Shown here piece after piece: positions 16,455 to 25,459 of a stretch of 39,003 bases of DNA. How positions within the stretch are numbered: the first letter of the stretch is position 1; every line of letters starts with the position of its first letter. This stretch comes from an uncultured Alistipes sp. (GTDB taxonomy: Bacteria; Bacteroidota; Bacteroidia; Bacteroidales; Rikenellaceae): contig CALUOX010000015.1 in assembly GCA_944322375.1 (NCBI GenBank), positions 1 through 39,003 of the forward strand. Direction: 5' to 3'. The notes beneath the pieces were generated by a model. The model had not been told where the DNA came from and searched no databases. It saw only the letters and a program-made list of their open reading frames with translations. Made by a program: the position numbers and the translations under genes.

Positions 16455-16592
16455 CTATCTCTTTTGAAGGATTTCTCTCAGGTAGGTGTCCAGATAAAGC
16501 AGCTCCGCCTCACCGCAAATCACCTCCCGCATCAGTAAATCGTCGTCATCCGAAATACTTCCTGTCGCGTTTTCCGAGTCAAGTTCTTTCAT
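16455..16592 (-). CDS. Possible 45-aa protein after sigma factor gene
   Basis: A short frame from ATG 16592 to TAG encodes an acidic 45-residue peptide: an N-terminal SISDDDDLLM segment, a central MREVICGEAELLYLDTYL and end LQKR. It lies 62 nt downstream of the ECF sigma gene on the same strand. Its composition (Asp/Glu/Leu-rich, few rare codons) looks protein-like. It could be a small regulator of the sigma factor, but no zinc-binding anti-sigma motif or membrane segment is present. Coding is likely but not proven. Confidence 0.45.
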   Translation of the reverse strand: MKELDSENATGSISDDDDLLMREVICGEAELLYLDTYLREILQKR

Positions 16593-16654
16593 AGGCCGTC
16601 GTGTTATGGATTTCATATATCAAACGCGACGCCTTGAAACTTATTGTGCCCGGA

Positions 16655-17239
16655 TCAGCTCAGGGTCAGATTTTTTTCCTTGATCATCTTCCGCAGATTG
16701 ATCAGCGCATACCGCATGCGCCCCAACGCCGTATTGATGCTTACGCCCGTATGTTCGGCGATCTCCTTGAAGCTCAGACCCGAATAATAGCGCATCATGA
16801 CAACCGTACGCTGCTCCTCGGGCAACAGTTCCACCATGTGGCGGACGTCATCGGCAATCTGCTCACCGACGATCTCGTCTTCGACGGTCCGCTCGGCAAA
16901 GCGCAACGTTCCCAGCACATCGTAACCGGCCTCGGACTCATTGAGCTGCCGGTTCTGTTTCTGGGCGCGAAAATAGTCGATCACCTGATTGTGGGCGATG
17001 CGCAGAATCCACGACAGGAAGCGACCGTTGTCCGTATAACGGCCTTCATCTATCACACGTACGGCTTTGATGAATGTCTCCTGAAAAATATCGTCGGCTA
17101 CATCGTCGTCCTTGACCATCATGCGGATATAATCGCGCACACGACGGCTATGACGATCTATCAATTGGGATATGGCATTCCGGTCGCCTGAAAGGTAACA
17201 ATTAAGCAAGTTCTGATCGCTTGCTACTTGAACGTTCAT
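16655..17239 (-). CDS. ECF-family RNA polymerase sigma factor
   Basis: A 194-residue sigma-70 factor of the extracytoplasmic-function group. Region 2 is at about residues 20-95 (DDVADDIFQETFIKA and the -10 recognition helix GRFLSWILRIAHNQVIDYFR). Region 4 is at about 130-185 (LPEEQRTVVMMRYYSGLSFKEIAEHTGVSINTALGRM), with a normal helix-turn-helix for -35-type elements. A clear GGAGGAG ribosome site lies 4-11 nt before the ATG, unusual for this genome and suggestive of efficient translation. No classical anti-sigma gene is adjacent. Its regulon is not predictable. Confidence 0.92.
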   Translation of the reverse strand: MNVQVASDQNLLNCYLSGDRNAISQLIDRHSRRVRDYIRMMVKDDDVADDIFQETFIKAVRVIDEGRYTDNGRFLSWILRIAHNQVIDYFRAQKQNRQLNESEAGYDVLGTLRFAERTVEDEIVGEQIADDVRHMVELLPEEQRTVVMMRYYSGLSFKEIAEHTGVSINTALGRMRYALINLRKMIKEKNLTLS

Positions 17240-17250
17240 AATCTCCTCCT

Positions 17251-17674
17251 TATTATAGTTTTATAAAGAGCAGAATTTTTCGATAGGCAAACCGTTTAAC
17301 AAATTCAACATCAAAATCTTCACTACCCCCTCCAGCGAACTCTCTTGTCGGCTGCAGCGGCCCGACGTCCTGTCGTCCGCACCGCTCAACCGATCCAACC
17401 CGTCTCCCCGGCTCTCAGATCGCCCGACAAGCATCGAGGTATCCGTGAACGCAGACTGCACGTTCGAGGATAGTTTCCGAATGCAAGGTAGCAACTTTTT
17501 TGCAAATCTCCAAATCATTGCTTTTTTCCGCCACACTGACAGACCTGACATCCGGCACCGGAACCATGCAATTATCGCGCCGAAACAACCTCTTCCACCC
17601 ATAAAAAGCCTGCCCGAGCGAAAAAACGGACGGAACCGACACCCGGCCTGCACCCACGACAGGCTCCAACTGAC
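17251..17674. other. Gap between sigma factor and CDF genes
   Basis: About 420 bp with open frames but no credible gene, repeat or RNA. The part next to the sigma factor presumably holds its promoter, but I find no convincing match. Confidence 0.45.
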
Positions 17675-17698
17675 AAAAAGGCTTCGGACCTCCGCCTT
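17675..17698 (-). terminator. Terminator after CDF transporter gene
   Basis: On the minus strand AAGGC pairs with GCCTT, with an inner CGG/CCG pair, and the hairpin runs into TTTTTG. It lies about 33 nt past the CDF stop codon. Confidence 0.6.
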
Positions 17699-17730
17699 AA
17701 CTTAAAATTCAGATGACAGAGAGAAACCGC

Positions 17731-18630
17731 CTAACGCTTCGGCTCCACATGAATCGAGACCATCGTCCCTTCGCCATAGGCCTCCCGCAACCGGCGTTCG
17801 ATCTCGACGGTCAGGTGATGCGAAGCCGCAACGGTCATTCCGCCATCGACACGAATATGCGCCTCGATCGAGATATTCTGCCCGACGCGACGTGTACGGA
17901 GATTGTGCGGCGACGACACCGCCGGATCGGCCGTAATCAGCGCGAGAATCTTCGCCTCCTCTTCATGCGGCAGCGACTTCTCGAGCAGCTCGTCCAACCC
18001 TGTTTTTGCGAGCTTTCCCGCGACAAAGAGGATCAGCAGGGCAACGATGATCGCCGCAACAGGATCGGCCAGACGCCACACCCCTCCGAAGAAATAGGCG
18101 CATCCGATACCCAGCAACGTACCGATCGACGACAAGGCGTCGCTGCGGTGGTGCCATGCATTGGCCACAACCGAGGGGCTATCGACTCTCCGGCCCACAC
18201 GCACCGTATATCGATAGAGCAGTTCCTTGACAACAATCGAGACGAGAGCCGCCCACAGCGCGATCTGCCCCGGCTGCTCGGGCAGCCTGCCATGCAGGAA
18301 ATCCCGGATCGAGAGACAGCCATTCCACAGAAGTTTCACGCCGACGGCCGCCAGCGCCAGGCCGATAATCAGCGTTGCAAGGGTCTCATACTTGCCATGA
18401 CCATAATCGTGATCCTCGTCCCGGGGCCGCGACGAGATGCGCACGAAGAGCAGTACGACCAGATCGGTCGCAAAGTCCGAAGCCGAATGGATGGCATCGG
18501 CAACCATCGCCGCACTATGTCCCCACAGCCCGGCAAAGAGTTTCCCGACACTCAGAAACAGATTCACAAAGAATCCGATCCATGTGACGCGATAGATTTC
18601 ACGTTCCCGAAGATGAGTCTGTTCCGTCAT
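17731..18630 (-). CDS. Cation diffusion facilitator transporter
   Basis: A 299-residue inner-membrane metal/proton antiporter of the CDF family. The membrane domain spans about residues 15-205. It has the metal-site residues of this family in transmembrane helix 2 (VADAIHSASD) and helix 5 (HHRSDALSS), plus the loop motif HDYGHGKYETLATL. A cytoplasmic dimerisation domain (about 210-299) follows. The substrate is probably Zn, Fe or Mn; the sequence alone does not settle it. I start at ATG 18630; an upstream in-frame start adds 23 unlikely residues. It is transcribed towards the sigma factor gene and ends in a terminator. Confidence 0.9.
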   Translation of the reverse strand: MTEQTHLREREIYRVTWIGFFVNLFLSVGKLFAGLWGHSAAMVADAIHSASDFATDLVVLLFVRISSRPRDEDHDYGHGKYETLATLIIGLALAAVGVKLLWNGCLSIRDFLHGRLPEQPGQIALWAALVSIVVKELLYRYTVRVGRRVDSPSVVANAWHHRSDALSSIGTLLGIGCAYFFGGVWRLADPVAAIIVALLILFVAGKLAKTGLDELLEKSLPHEEEAKILALITADPAVSSPHNLRTRRVGQNISIEAHIRVDGGMTVAASHHLTVEIERRLREAYGEGTMVSIHVEPKR

Positions 18631-18839
18631 GACAACCCTCCAGATATCGGATGTCGGGACCGGAATCCGACGCAAAGTCCTTGATCCGATCACCGACAAT
18701 ATAGAACAACTTTTCTTTTCCGTTTCCGGCCCGGCATTCCGGCTGCAGCCGTGCGGCCTTCACAGCTCTTTACCGCTTCTTCCGCCCGTTGCCGCTTGCT
18801 GCCCGTTACTGCCTATTGCCGCCCGTTGCCGCCCGTCGA

Positions 18840-20324
18840 TCAATAACTCCGAGCGAAGAGTACGCGCCGATGCGACGGCTTGCCCGAATAGATGCAGACA
18901 CCCTCTTCATCGACCACATCGAGCGGAATGCAGCGGATCGTGGCCTTCGTAGCCTCCTTGATGGCCACCTCGGTCTCGACCGTGCCGTCCCAGTGGGCCG
19001 AAATGAATCCGCCTTTCGTGTCGAGGACATTGACAAACTCCTCCCACGTATCGACCCGTGTAATCATCGAGTCACGGAACTTTTTGGTCTTGTTGAAGAT
19101 ATTGCCTTGAATCTCCTGCATCAGGTTCTCCACCCGTTCGGCCAGACCCTCCTGCGACACGGTCTCCTTTTCGAGCGTATCACGGCGCATCAGTTCGATC
19201 GTACCGTTCTCCAGATCGCGCGGCCCGAGAGCCAGACGCACCGGCACACCCTTGAGTTCGTACTCGGCAAACTTGAAGCCCGAACGCACGTTGTCGCGAT
19301 CATCGACCTTGACGCTCAGACCCCGGGCCTCGAGCGTCGCCGCCACTTCACGCAGCTTTGCGACAATCGTCCGCATCTGCTCCTCGCCCTTGTAGATCGG
19401 CACCAGCACGACCTGAATCGGAGCAAGCGCCGGCGGAAGCACCAGCCCGTTGTTGTCCGAATGGGCCATGATCAACGCCCCCATCAGACGGGTCGAAACG
19501 CCCCACGAGGTCGCCCACACATAGTCGAGCTTGCCCTCCTTGTTGGTGAACTGCACGTCGAACGCCTTGGCGAAGTTCTGTCCCAGGAAGTGCGACGTAC
19601 CGCTCTGCAGCGCCTTGCCGTCCTGCATCAGGGCCTCGATCGTCAGCGTATCCTCCGCACCGGCGAAACGTTCATTGGGCGACTTGTGTCCCACGATAAC
19701 CGGCAACGCCATGTATTTCTCGGCAAAATCCTTATAGACATTGATCATCTTCGTGGCCTCGGCAATGGCCTCTTCGCGCGTCGCATGCGCCGTATGACCC
19801 TCCTGCCAGAGGAACTCCGCCGTACGCAGGAACAGGCGCGTACGCATCTCCCAACGCACCACGTTCGCCCACTGGTTGCAGAGAATGGGCAGATCGCGGT
19901 AGGACTGGATCCAGTTCTTGTAGGTGTTCCAGATGATCGTCTCCGACGTGGGGCGCACGATCAGCTCCTCCTCGAGCCGCGCATCGGGATCCACCACGAC
20001 CCCCTTCCCTTCGGGATCGTTCTTCAACCGGTAATGCGTGACCACGGCACACTCCTTTGCGAAGCCCTCGACATGGTGCGCCTCCTTCGAGAAGAACGAT
20101 TTGGGAATGAACAACGGGAAGTAGGCATTCTGATGCCCCGTCTGCTTGAACATCCGATCCAGAATTTCATGCATCTTCTCCCAGATGGCATAGCCGTAGG
20201 GTTTGATGACCATGCACCCGCGGACGGCCGAATTCTCGGCCAGTCCGGCCTTTACGACCAGATCGTTGTACCACTGCGAGTAGTTCTCCTCGGATTTGGT
20301 CAGTTCTTTGAGTTCCTTTGCCAT
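18840..20324 (-). CDS. proS: Prolyl-tRNA synthetase
   Basis: A 494-residue class II aminoacyl-tRNA synthetase that charges tRNA-Pro. It is the short eukaryote/archaeon-like type common in Bacteroidota, without the bacterial editing insertion. Motif 2 is seen in [20 protein letters not shown]. The Pro/ATP-site segments TSETIIW and [14 protein letters not shown] and the motif-3 region [19 protein letters not shown] are present. An anticodon-binding domain (about residues 290-390) and the C-terminal zinc-like domain ending in RSY are complete. I start at ATG 20324 ([15 protein letters not shown]); an upstream in-frame ATG would begin inside the promoter. Confidence 0.97.
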   Translation of the reverse strand: MAKELKELTKSEENYSQWYNDLVVKAGLAENSAVRGCMVIKPYGYAIWEKMHEILDRMFKQTGHQNAYFPLFIPKSFFSKEAHHVEGFAKECAVVTHYRLKNDPEGKGVVVDPDARLEEELIVRPTSETIIWNTYKNWIQSYRDLPILCNQWANVVRWEMRTRLFLRTAEFLWQEGHTAHATREEAIAEATKMINVYKDFAEKYMALPVIVGHKSPNERFAGAEDTLTIEALMQDGKALQSGTSHFLGQNFAKAFDVQFTNKEGKLDYVWATSWGVSTRLMGALIMAHSDNNGLVLPPALAPIQVVLVPIYKGEEQMRTIVAKLREVAATLEARGLSVKVDDRDNVRSGFKFAEYELKGVPVRLALGPRDLENGTIELMRRDTLEKETVSQEGLAERVENLMQEIQGNIFNKTKKFRDSMITRVDTWEEFVNVLDTKGGFISAHWDGTVETEVAIKEATKATIRCIPLDVVDEEGVCIYSGKPSHRRVLFARSY

Positions 20325-20352
20325 ATCTTGCAATTCATTAGATTCCGAACCG

Positions 20353-20360
20353 CAAAAATA
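20353..20360 (-). promoter_or_regulatory. -7 element of proS
   Basis: On the minus strand this reads TATTTTTG, a TAnnTTTG box 29 nt upstream of the proS start. It implies that proS has its own promoter and does not depend on the riboswitch transcript 500 nt upstream. Confidence 0.5.
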
Positions 20361-20460
20361 CAAAATAAATCGGGATTTCAGTGCGCCGAATCGCTTTTTC
20401 TCAGCGACATATCGCCGTTTCGGGCAACCGGAGTTCCGTCATCGCGGCGCCGTAATGAAG

Positions 20461-20498
20461 AGAGTGCCGCACAAGGGACCTAATCTCCGCGGCACTCT
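20461..20498. other. 10-bp hairpin upstream of proS
   Basis: AGAGTGCCGC (20461-20470) is perfectly complementary to GCGGCACTCT (20489-20498) with an 18-nt loop. On the minus strand it could end or fold the riboswitch transcript, but no U-tract follows. Function unknown. Confidence 0.45.
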
Positions 20499-20837
20499 CC
20501 GGCAAACGTGTGGCAAATACGTTTTTATACGGTTTAATACATTCCGATACATCGCGGACAGACGTCATGTTGTTCGGCATCCGGGGCGGCAGCTCCCGAC
20601 AGCGATCTTCCGCGATCTTCCGCGCCACACAGGCGATCCGGCACCCTGCCGGTCCGACCGCTTCCCGGGACTTCCGACAGTCCGCACGGCCTTCTCCTCT
20701 CCCGGCATGCGGACTCTTCACCCGCAACGTCGCTGCAACGGCCGTTCCGCTCCGGAGCCGCCCGATACAACACCACAACAATGAATTGTCTGTCGATGAC
20801 CTCCACCCGTTACCCGCAGATGCAAGTTCCGAAACAC
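20499..20837 (-). other. Region behind cobalamin riboswitch, no recognisable gene
   Basis: Open frames exist here on the minus strand (for example one of about 155 codons that runs to 20401). They begin with GTG or TTG, one inside the aptamer itself. The translations are Arg/Cys/Gly-rich and show no signal peptide, TonB box or enzyme motif. I find no ATG start at the position where a riboswitch-controlled gene should begin (about 20775). It may be a decayed target gene or a regulatory RNA. Confidence 0.5.
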
Positions 20838-21010
20838 AACGGCAGGTCTTCTGACTCGTCCGTTTCACGACGCCTTCCCGACCTGCAAAAAGTCAGTGGC
20901 AGAGAGTGTCGCGAAATCATCGTCCGGCAAAGATCCGGACCCGGACATACAGCAGCGGGAACTGTTCGGGATTCACACCCGATTCCCATTTGATCTCCTC
21001 CGACAGCGCC
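20838..21010 (-). promoter_or_regulatory. Cobalamin riboswitch
   Basis: On the minus strand the conserved elements follow in order. AAATGGGAATCGGGTG and TGAATCCCGA form the first conserved arm. Then come GTTCCCGC, GCCACTG, GGGAAGG and the B12 box GAGTCAGAAGACCTGCC (about 20857-20841). Inner stems are present, for example TCCGGGTCCGGA and GCAGGTC with GACCTGC. This is the adenosylcobalamin/cobalamin aptamer class that normally represses B12 uptake or B12-independent isozymes. The sequence after the B12 box (CATCTGCGGGTAACGGGTGGAGG) resembles a Bacteroidota expression platform. No clear target gene follows. Confidence 0.9.
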
Positions 21011-21185
21011 TCAAACAATCGTCGCCCGTTTTCCTGTCCCCATTTTTGCCCCGCTATCCTCTCCTCCCGACAATAATTCACATTGCCTTGTTGCCTTGCG
21101 GCGGGGGAGGGCAACCTGCGGCGGCGGGAGACAACCTGCGGCGGCATAGTACCGTCCTGGCGAGCCTCGGAGAACCGTTGCAGAG

Positions 21186-21193
21186 CAAAGGTA
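21186..21193 (-). promoter_or_regulatory. Possible promoter of riboswitch transcript
   Basis: On the minus strand TACCTTTG matches the -7 consensus. A TTTTG lies upstream at only 14 nt, shorter than usual. Transcription would give a leader of about 170 nt before the aptamer. Two copies of AACCTGCGGCGGC (21114 and 21133, plus strand) lie within this leader. Confidence 0.4.
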
Positions 21194-21341
21194 GGAAAAA
21201 AGTTTTGCAAAACGCGAGTTTTTCCGTTTTTTATTTACACTCCCCGACAATTTACAAACTGCAATAGCCTTCATGTCCTTCGCATCAATTACGGCGGAAA
21301 CAGCCCCACGGCCGCACGGAGAGTGATGCATCGGTTACGCA

Positions 21342-21375
21342 GAGAGCCGTCCCGGACTGAACCGGGGCGGCTCTC
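21342..21375 (-). terminator. Probable terminator after sulfatase gene
   Basis: GAGAGCCGTCCCGG (21342-21355) pairs with CCGGGGCGGCTCTC (21362-21375), 14 bp with one G-T pair and a 6-nt loop. It is about 170 nt past the sulfatase stop. There is no strong U-tract, so it may be an end-stabilising hairpin. Confidence 0.5.
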
Positions 21376-21544
21376 CAAGCCATCGACTTTCGGCAAACAT
21401 CGAGAATCGGAGACTCTGTTCTCCGCATTTGCCCAACATGTATGTCTCAGCCCTCTTCCGCCTGCGCGGCCCCGCCCGCACACCAATCTGCCATGCAAAG
21501 GCCACGCACGCGCTTCAGGCTGTTGCCGCCTCTCCGGCAGAGAA

Positions 21545-23206
21545 TCAATTCAGCATCTCGTCGGGCATCGGAACGGGCGTCTCCGTACGGCGCACCGTCG
21601 GCATCGAAGCCTTCCACGACCGCAACTGGTCGCTCAACGCCGTTGCCAGCTCCTTGACCTTCTCCGGATATTTCGCCGCCAGATTATTCTGTTCGCCGAT
21701 ATCTTCCGACAGGTTGTAGAGCTCCAACTCTCCGGTGAGCATGCGGTAAACCAGTTTCCACTCACCCTTGCGCACGGCCGTCATGTAATCGATATCGATC
21801 AACGAATAGGGCTTCCACTGATGCGGATAGTGGAAGACGAGCATTCGCTCGGGATCGATACCCGACACCTCGACCGGCGTTACCAGCCGCGTAGCCTCGG
21901 CCTGCGATGCGATTTCGCCCTTCTTCGCCGCTTTGGCCGCCAGCTGCGAGCCCTTCGTCACAAGTTTGACCAGGCTCTGGCCGTCGAGCGTCTGGGGTAT
22001 TTCAGCATTGCGCACGCCCGCCATCTCGAGAATCGTCGGATAGAGATCTTCGGCAATGACCGGCGTGTTGACGCGCGTACCCGGAGCGACATGTCCCGGC
22101 CAGCGGAAGATCAACGGAACCCGGATACCGCCCTCGTAAACCGAGGCCTTGCCTTCGCGCAAAGGCTTGTTCTGCGTATGCAGGATTCCGCCCTTCTGTT
22201 TGTTTTCGCTGTTGCCGCCGTTATCGGTCATGAAGATCACGATCGTATTGTCAACCAGATCGCGTTTCTCCAGGAAGTCGAGCAGATCGCCCAGACTCTT
22301 GTCAACGCCCTCGATCATCGAGGCATAGCGTGCCTGTCCCTCATCCATACCCGCATCCAGATACTTCTGAATAAACCGCTTGTCGGGCTGAATCGGCGTA
22401 TGCACGGCATGATGCGCCATATAGAGGAAGAAGGGTTCGTCATGCTGGACGGGATATTCGAGCGTCTTCAGCGCCTCTCGCGTCAACGCTTCGGTCAGAT
22501 GAACGCCCGTACCGTAATATTCGGTCATGTTCTGCACGGCGACCATGTCCCACAGCTCCTTCGTGTTTCCATAGTTGTCTTCGCTCAGATAGCTGCGCGG
22601 TTTTCCGGCGACATTGCCGGCGACATTGACCACGAAGCCCATATTGTAGGGGCTCGCACCGGGAGTTCCCGCCGCAGCCCAATGCGCCTTGCCGACGTGG
22701 ATGGTAAAATACCCGGCATCCTTGAGCAGCTGCGGGAACGGCTTGGCATACTGCGTATGCTCGACGTCGGGCACGGGGCTCATGCCGTTGATGTTCCAGT
22801 CGGGACGCCGCAGGATATCGGTCTCCTTCTCGGGTACGGATCCCGGTTCGATATCGCCGCCCGAAGCGTCGCTCGGTGTATCGCGTTCACGGGCCGTCCA
22901 GTTCGTGATATGCGTATGGGCGGCATTCATGCCCGTCATCAGACTCGTACGTGTCGGTGTCGAAACGGGGCAGGCATAGGCATTGGTCAACATGACGCCC
23001 GCCTCGGCAAGCCGGGCCATGTTGGGCGTATTGAATCGCAGGTTGTTCGGATAGACCTCTTCGCCATAGGCCACCGAACTGTCCACCCATCCCATGTCAT
23101 CCACCAGGAAAAAGACGATGTTGGGTTTGTCGCTTTTGGCAAAAGCGGCAACGGGCGCCAGCAGGGTAAGACCGACGACCGATTTTCGTACAGGTTTCAT
23201 TTTCAT
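21545..23206 (-). CDS. Periplasmic sulfatase (arylsulfatase family)
   Basis: A 553-residue formylglycine-dependent sulfatase. A signal peptide (about 1-23, ending AAFA) directs it to the periplasm. The metal site begins with the Asp pair in FLVDDMGW (D36, D37). The catalytic signature is serine-type, S82-T-P-T-R86 in CPVSTPTRTSLMTG; such Ser sites are converted to formylglycine by an anaerobic sulfatase-maturing enzyme. Later metal-binding residues are in IVIFMTDNGGNSE. The protein is full-length for arylsulfatase A-like S1 enzymes. Neighbours give no polysaccharide-utilisation context, so the substrate (sulfated glycan or mucin sugar) is open. Confidence 0.93.
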   Translation of the reverse strand: MKMKPVRKSVVGLTLLAPVAAFAKSDKPNIVFFLVDDMGWVDSSVAYGEEVYPNNLRFNTPNMARLAEAGVMLTNAYACPVSTPTRTSLMTGMNAAHTHITNWTARERDTPSDASGGDIEPGSVPEKETDILRRPDWNINGMSPVPDVEHTQYAKPFPQLLKDAGYFTIHVGKAHWAAAGTPGASPYNMGFVVNVAGNVAGKPRSYLSEDNYGNTKELWDMVAVQNMTEYYGTGVHLTEALTREALKTLEYPVQHDEPFFLYMAHHAVHTPIQPDKRFIQKYLDAGMDEGQARYASMIEGVDKSLGDLLDFLEKRDLVDNTIVIFMTDNGGNSENKQKGGILHTQNKPLREGKASVYEGGIRVPLIFRWPGHVAPGTRVNTPVIAEDLYPTILEMAGVRNAEIPQTLDGQSLVKLVTKGSQLAAKAAKKGEIASQAEATRLVTPVEVSGIDPERMLVFHYPHQWKPYSLIDIDYMTAVRKGEWKLVYRMLTGELELYNLSEDIGEQNNLAAKYPEKVKELATALSDQLRSWKASMPTVRRTETPVPMPDEMLN

Positions 23207-23880
23207 ATCAGTTGTTTTGTTTTAGTTGGGTATCCTCTTCGCCAAAAGCACGGCAGGCCGTATCGGCCGAGAGATGACCGTTCCCGCACAGGCGGAGAGA
23301 CGATCAAACTCATGCAAATGTAACAAAAAAATCAAGAAACGGAAAAAGAAAGATCGAAAAAGCAAAGTCCGGGCAAGCCGGCATGTCGGGAACCGCAAAC
23401 CGGAACGGAGAGAGGGCCATTCCCGCCGAGGGCTTATTCGGACCGGAGATGGCCCTTCTCCTCCGACGAAACAGCCGCGGCCGGAGCTTGACAGACAAGC
23501 GGCCGACGATTGCCCTCCCGTTTATTTGGGCCCATTCTTTCGGACACCTTGCGAAGAGAAATCGAGGAATAAATAAATGAAGCGGCGTAAAATAAATTTC
23601 GGACGGTTCGGGGGGGGGAGGTCGGATTTCGGAGACCCGGGGACTCAGGATTTTGGACATTTCACACGCCTCGCTTGTCCCGGATCGCGCGTCGTTCATT
23701 CGGGACAACACACACGTCGTTCAACACACGTCTCGGACTGCCCGGCCGCACGAAGCATGCAGATTGTTTTAAAGTCGTGCGTTGTTTCAGGGCCACGGGC
23801 GGATATAAAATATAAGTTCTCCGAACGGCCTTGACATTTCGGACAACGGTTCTCTTCACAAAATGTTTATGCCGCAGTCA
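23207..23880. other. Long gap upstream of sulfatase gene
   Basis: No credible gene is seen. A minus-strand TACATTTG (23322-23315) about 110 nt before the sulfatase start is a likely -7 box. A run of nine or more G (about 23610) and short CACACGTCGTTC repeats (about 23700-23730) are present. Otherwise I see nothing. Confidence 0.4.
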
Positions 23881-24235
23881 CTTCAATCCGTCCGGCCGTC
23901 CAACCCTCCGGACCGCCTCCACCTCATGTCGATGCGTACCAGCCGCACCCGACAGCGCCGTCCGGGCCGTGGATGCTTCAATCCGTTCGGGCCGTCAAAT
24001 ACCTCCGGACCGCCTTCACCTCGTGTCGATGTACATCCCAGCTGCTCCCGACAATGCCGTACACGCCGTGAATGATTCATTCCGTTCGGGCCGTCAAATT
24101 CCTCCGGGCCGACTCCACCTCTTGTCAACGCACATTCCAACTGCTCCCGACAATGCCGTACACGCCGTGGGTGATTCATTCCGTTCGGGCCGTCAAACAC
24201 CTCCGGACCATCTCCACCCCGGCACTCCATTCCCA
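23881..24235. repeat. 95-99-bp tandem repeat, about 3.6 copies
   Basis: Units begin near 23881, 23976, 24075 and 24174, giving periods of 95, 99 and 99 bp. Shared blocks include TCCGTTCGGGCCGTCAAA, CCTCCGGACCG and GACAATGCCGTACACGCCGTG. Copies 2 and 3 are closest and the last is partial. Because 99 is a multiple of 3, frames on both strands stay open across it, which explains apparent ORFs. It lies between the ridA stop and the sulfatase upstream region; its role is unknown. Confidence 0.8.
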
Positions 24236-24271
24236 AGAGATGCGCAATACCGCACAATATAACATACAATC

Positions 24272-24658
24272 TTACCGCTCCTCGCGGACCGCCACCGCAT
24301 CGATCTCGACAAGCGCACCCATCGGCAATGCAGCAACCTCGTAACAAACCCGTGCAGGCATTGCACCGGAGAAAAATGTCGCATAAACGGCATTCATGGC
24401 GGCGAAATCCTCCATATGCCGCAGCAGCACGGTCACCTTCACCACATCCGACATGGCAGCTCCCGCTTCCGACAAAATCGCTTCAATGTTCCGCAACGAA
24501 CGACGAGTCTGTTCTTCAATGCCTTCAACCAGTTTCCCGACCTGCGGATCAAGGGGCAGCTGCCCCGAAACATAGATCGTATTTCCTGCCTCAACAGCCT
24601 GAGAATAAGGACCTACCGCCTTAGGTGCCAGCGGCGTGGCAATGATTTTCTTTTGCAT
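24272..24658 (-). CDS. ridA: RidA-family enamine/imine deaminase
   Basis: A 128-residue cytosolic protein of the RidA/YjgF family. It hydrolyses reactive 2-aminoacrylate and related enamines released by PLP enzymes. Family hallmarks are intact: N-terminal APKAVGPYSQAV, YVSGQLPLDP, and the C-terminal substrate-binding segment with the catalytic Arg in PARVCYEVAALPMGALVEID. Length is typical. It is transcribed divergently from the META-domain lipoprotein gene with an 89-bp spacer carrying promoter elements for both. Confidence 0.95.
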   Translation of the reverse strand: MQKKIIATPLAPKAVGPYSQAVEAGNTIYVSGQLPLDPQVGKLVEGIEEQTRRSLRNIEAILSEAGAAMSDVVKVTVLLRHMEDFAAMNAVYATFFSGAMPARVCYEVAALPMGALVEIDAVAVREER

Positions 24659-24675
24659 GACTGGAAAATGAATTA

Positions 24676-24710
24676 TTTGTACAAAGTTAAGATTTTATTC
24701 CGTATCTTTG
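24676..24710. promoter_or_regulatory. Divergent promoters, ridA and META lipoprotein
   Basis: The plus strand has TATCTTTG (24703-24710) with TTTG at 24676-24679, 23 nt before it. The minus strand has TAACTTTG (24689-24682) for ridA. The two overlap in about 35 bp, so occupancy of one may affect the other. Confidence 0.5.
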
Positions 24711-24747
24711 TCGAGCTTTAACCGAAATCACATACAGTTTCGAACCC

Positions 24748-25194
24748 ATGCGAATGCAAAAACTCTTCAGTTTCATCCTTATAGGTACGCTGGCGATCCT
24801 TGTCGCAGGGTGCTGCCCCTGCCGCAAATACCAACGGCTCTACGGCGCACCGCTTGTCGGCACCCAGTGGCAGCTCATCCAGCTCGACGGGAAGGACCTT
24901 CCCGAACCGGACAGCCGCTTTACGCTGCATTTTGCCAGCCGCAAGCAGGTGGACGGCACCAGCGGCTGCAACCGATTCAGCGCCGACTGCGAAGCCGAAC
25001 CGGACGGACACCTGCACATCGGCGTGATCGCCACGACACGGATGAGTTGTCCCGAGGCCGAACGGGAAGCGGCCTTTTTGAAAATGCTGCACGCGACCGT
25101 AAGATACGAACTCGATGCCAAGATGCTCGTTCTGAGCGACAGCGTCGGCGTCCGCGCAATATTCCAGGCCCGGGAGGCGGAGACAAGGGATTAA
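24748..25194 (+). CDS. META-domain lipoprotein (HslJ-like)
   Basis: A 148-residue lipoprotein with a signal peptide ending in lipobox VAGC. It is followed by a META domain (about residues 38-140). Diagnostic features are GTQWQLIQLDGK, SGCNRFSADCE and TRMSCPEAEREAAFLKML, as in HslJ and related envelope-stress proteins. HslJ family members are linked to heat and novobiocin resistance, but the biochemical function is not established. The gene is monocistronic, divergent from ridA. Confidence 0.88.
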   Translation: MRMQKLFSFILIGTLAILVAGCCPCRKYQRLYGAPLVGTQWQLIQLDGKDLPEPDSRFTLHFASRKQVDGTSGCNRFSADCEAEPDGHLHIGVIATTRMSCPEAEREAAFLKMLHATVRYELDAKMLVLSDSVGVRAIFQAREAETRD

Positions 25195-25459
25195 ATTCCA
25201 GCAACTTGCATGCAGATCGTCGTTGTCCGTCGGATCAAAACGCCCATGGAGGGCCTCCGAAGCGCGATTTCGACTTTTTGTAGATAACTTGTGAATAAGT
25301 TTCGGGGCCCGGCGAAGGGATTGCCGGGAAAAAGTTCTTACTTTGTAAGAAATGGCGCCAACCGCCCGTGAAAATGGCGTCATCCCCGCTGCGGGCAGAT
25401 CGGACCGTGAATTGACGTGAATTGAAAAGCAAAGATATCAAAAAACAATAGAATCAGAT
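25195..25459. promoter_or_regulatory. Leader region of nrdJ
   Basis: No gene in this 265-bp gap. A perfect dyad TTCTTAC-TTT-GTAAGAA (25335-25351) contains TACTTTG, a near -7 box, about 115 nt before the nrdJ start. The overlap of dyad and promoter suggests an operator. A short direct repeat GTGAATTGA lies near 25409-25427. No cobalamin riboswitch is seen here. Confidence 0.45.

Noticed and set aside
20401..20868. 155-codon minus-strand frame after the riboswitch
   Set aside because: It begins with GTG inside the aptamer B12-box region and has no recognisable motif; treated as non-coding.
21083..23323. 746-codon plus-strand frame opposite the sulfatase
   Set aside because: It is antisense to a clear sulfatase and Arg/His/Leu-rich, a shadow of GC-rich codon use.
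23881..24235. CRISPR array
   Set aside because: Repeat units are about 99 bp, imperfect and contiguous, with no spacer structure and no cas genes nearby.
23831..24262. 143-codon plus-strand frame with 33-residue repeats
   Set aside because: Openness is explained by the 99-bp period; the opposite strand is open too, and no signal or motif is present.
25195..25459. Cobalamin riboswitch in front of nrdJ
   Set aside because: No B12 box or conserved aptamer segments in this leader.
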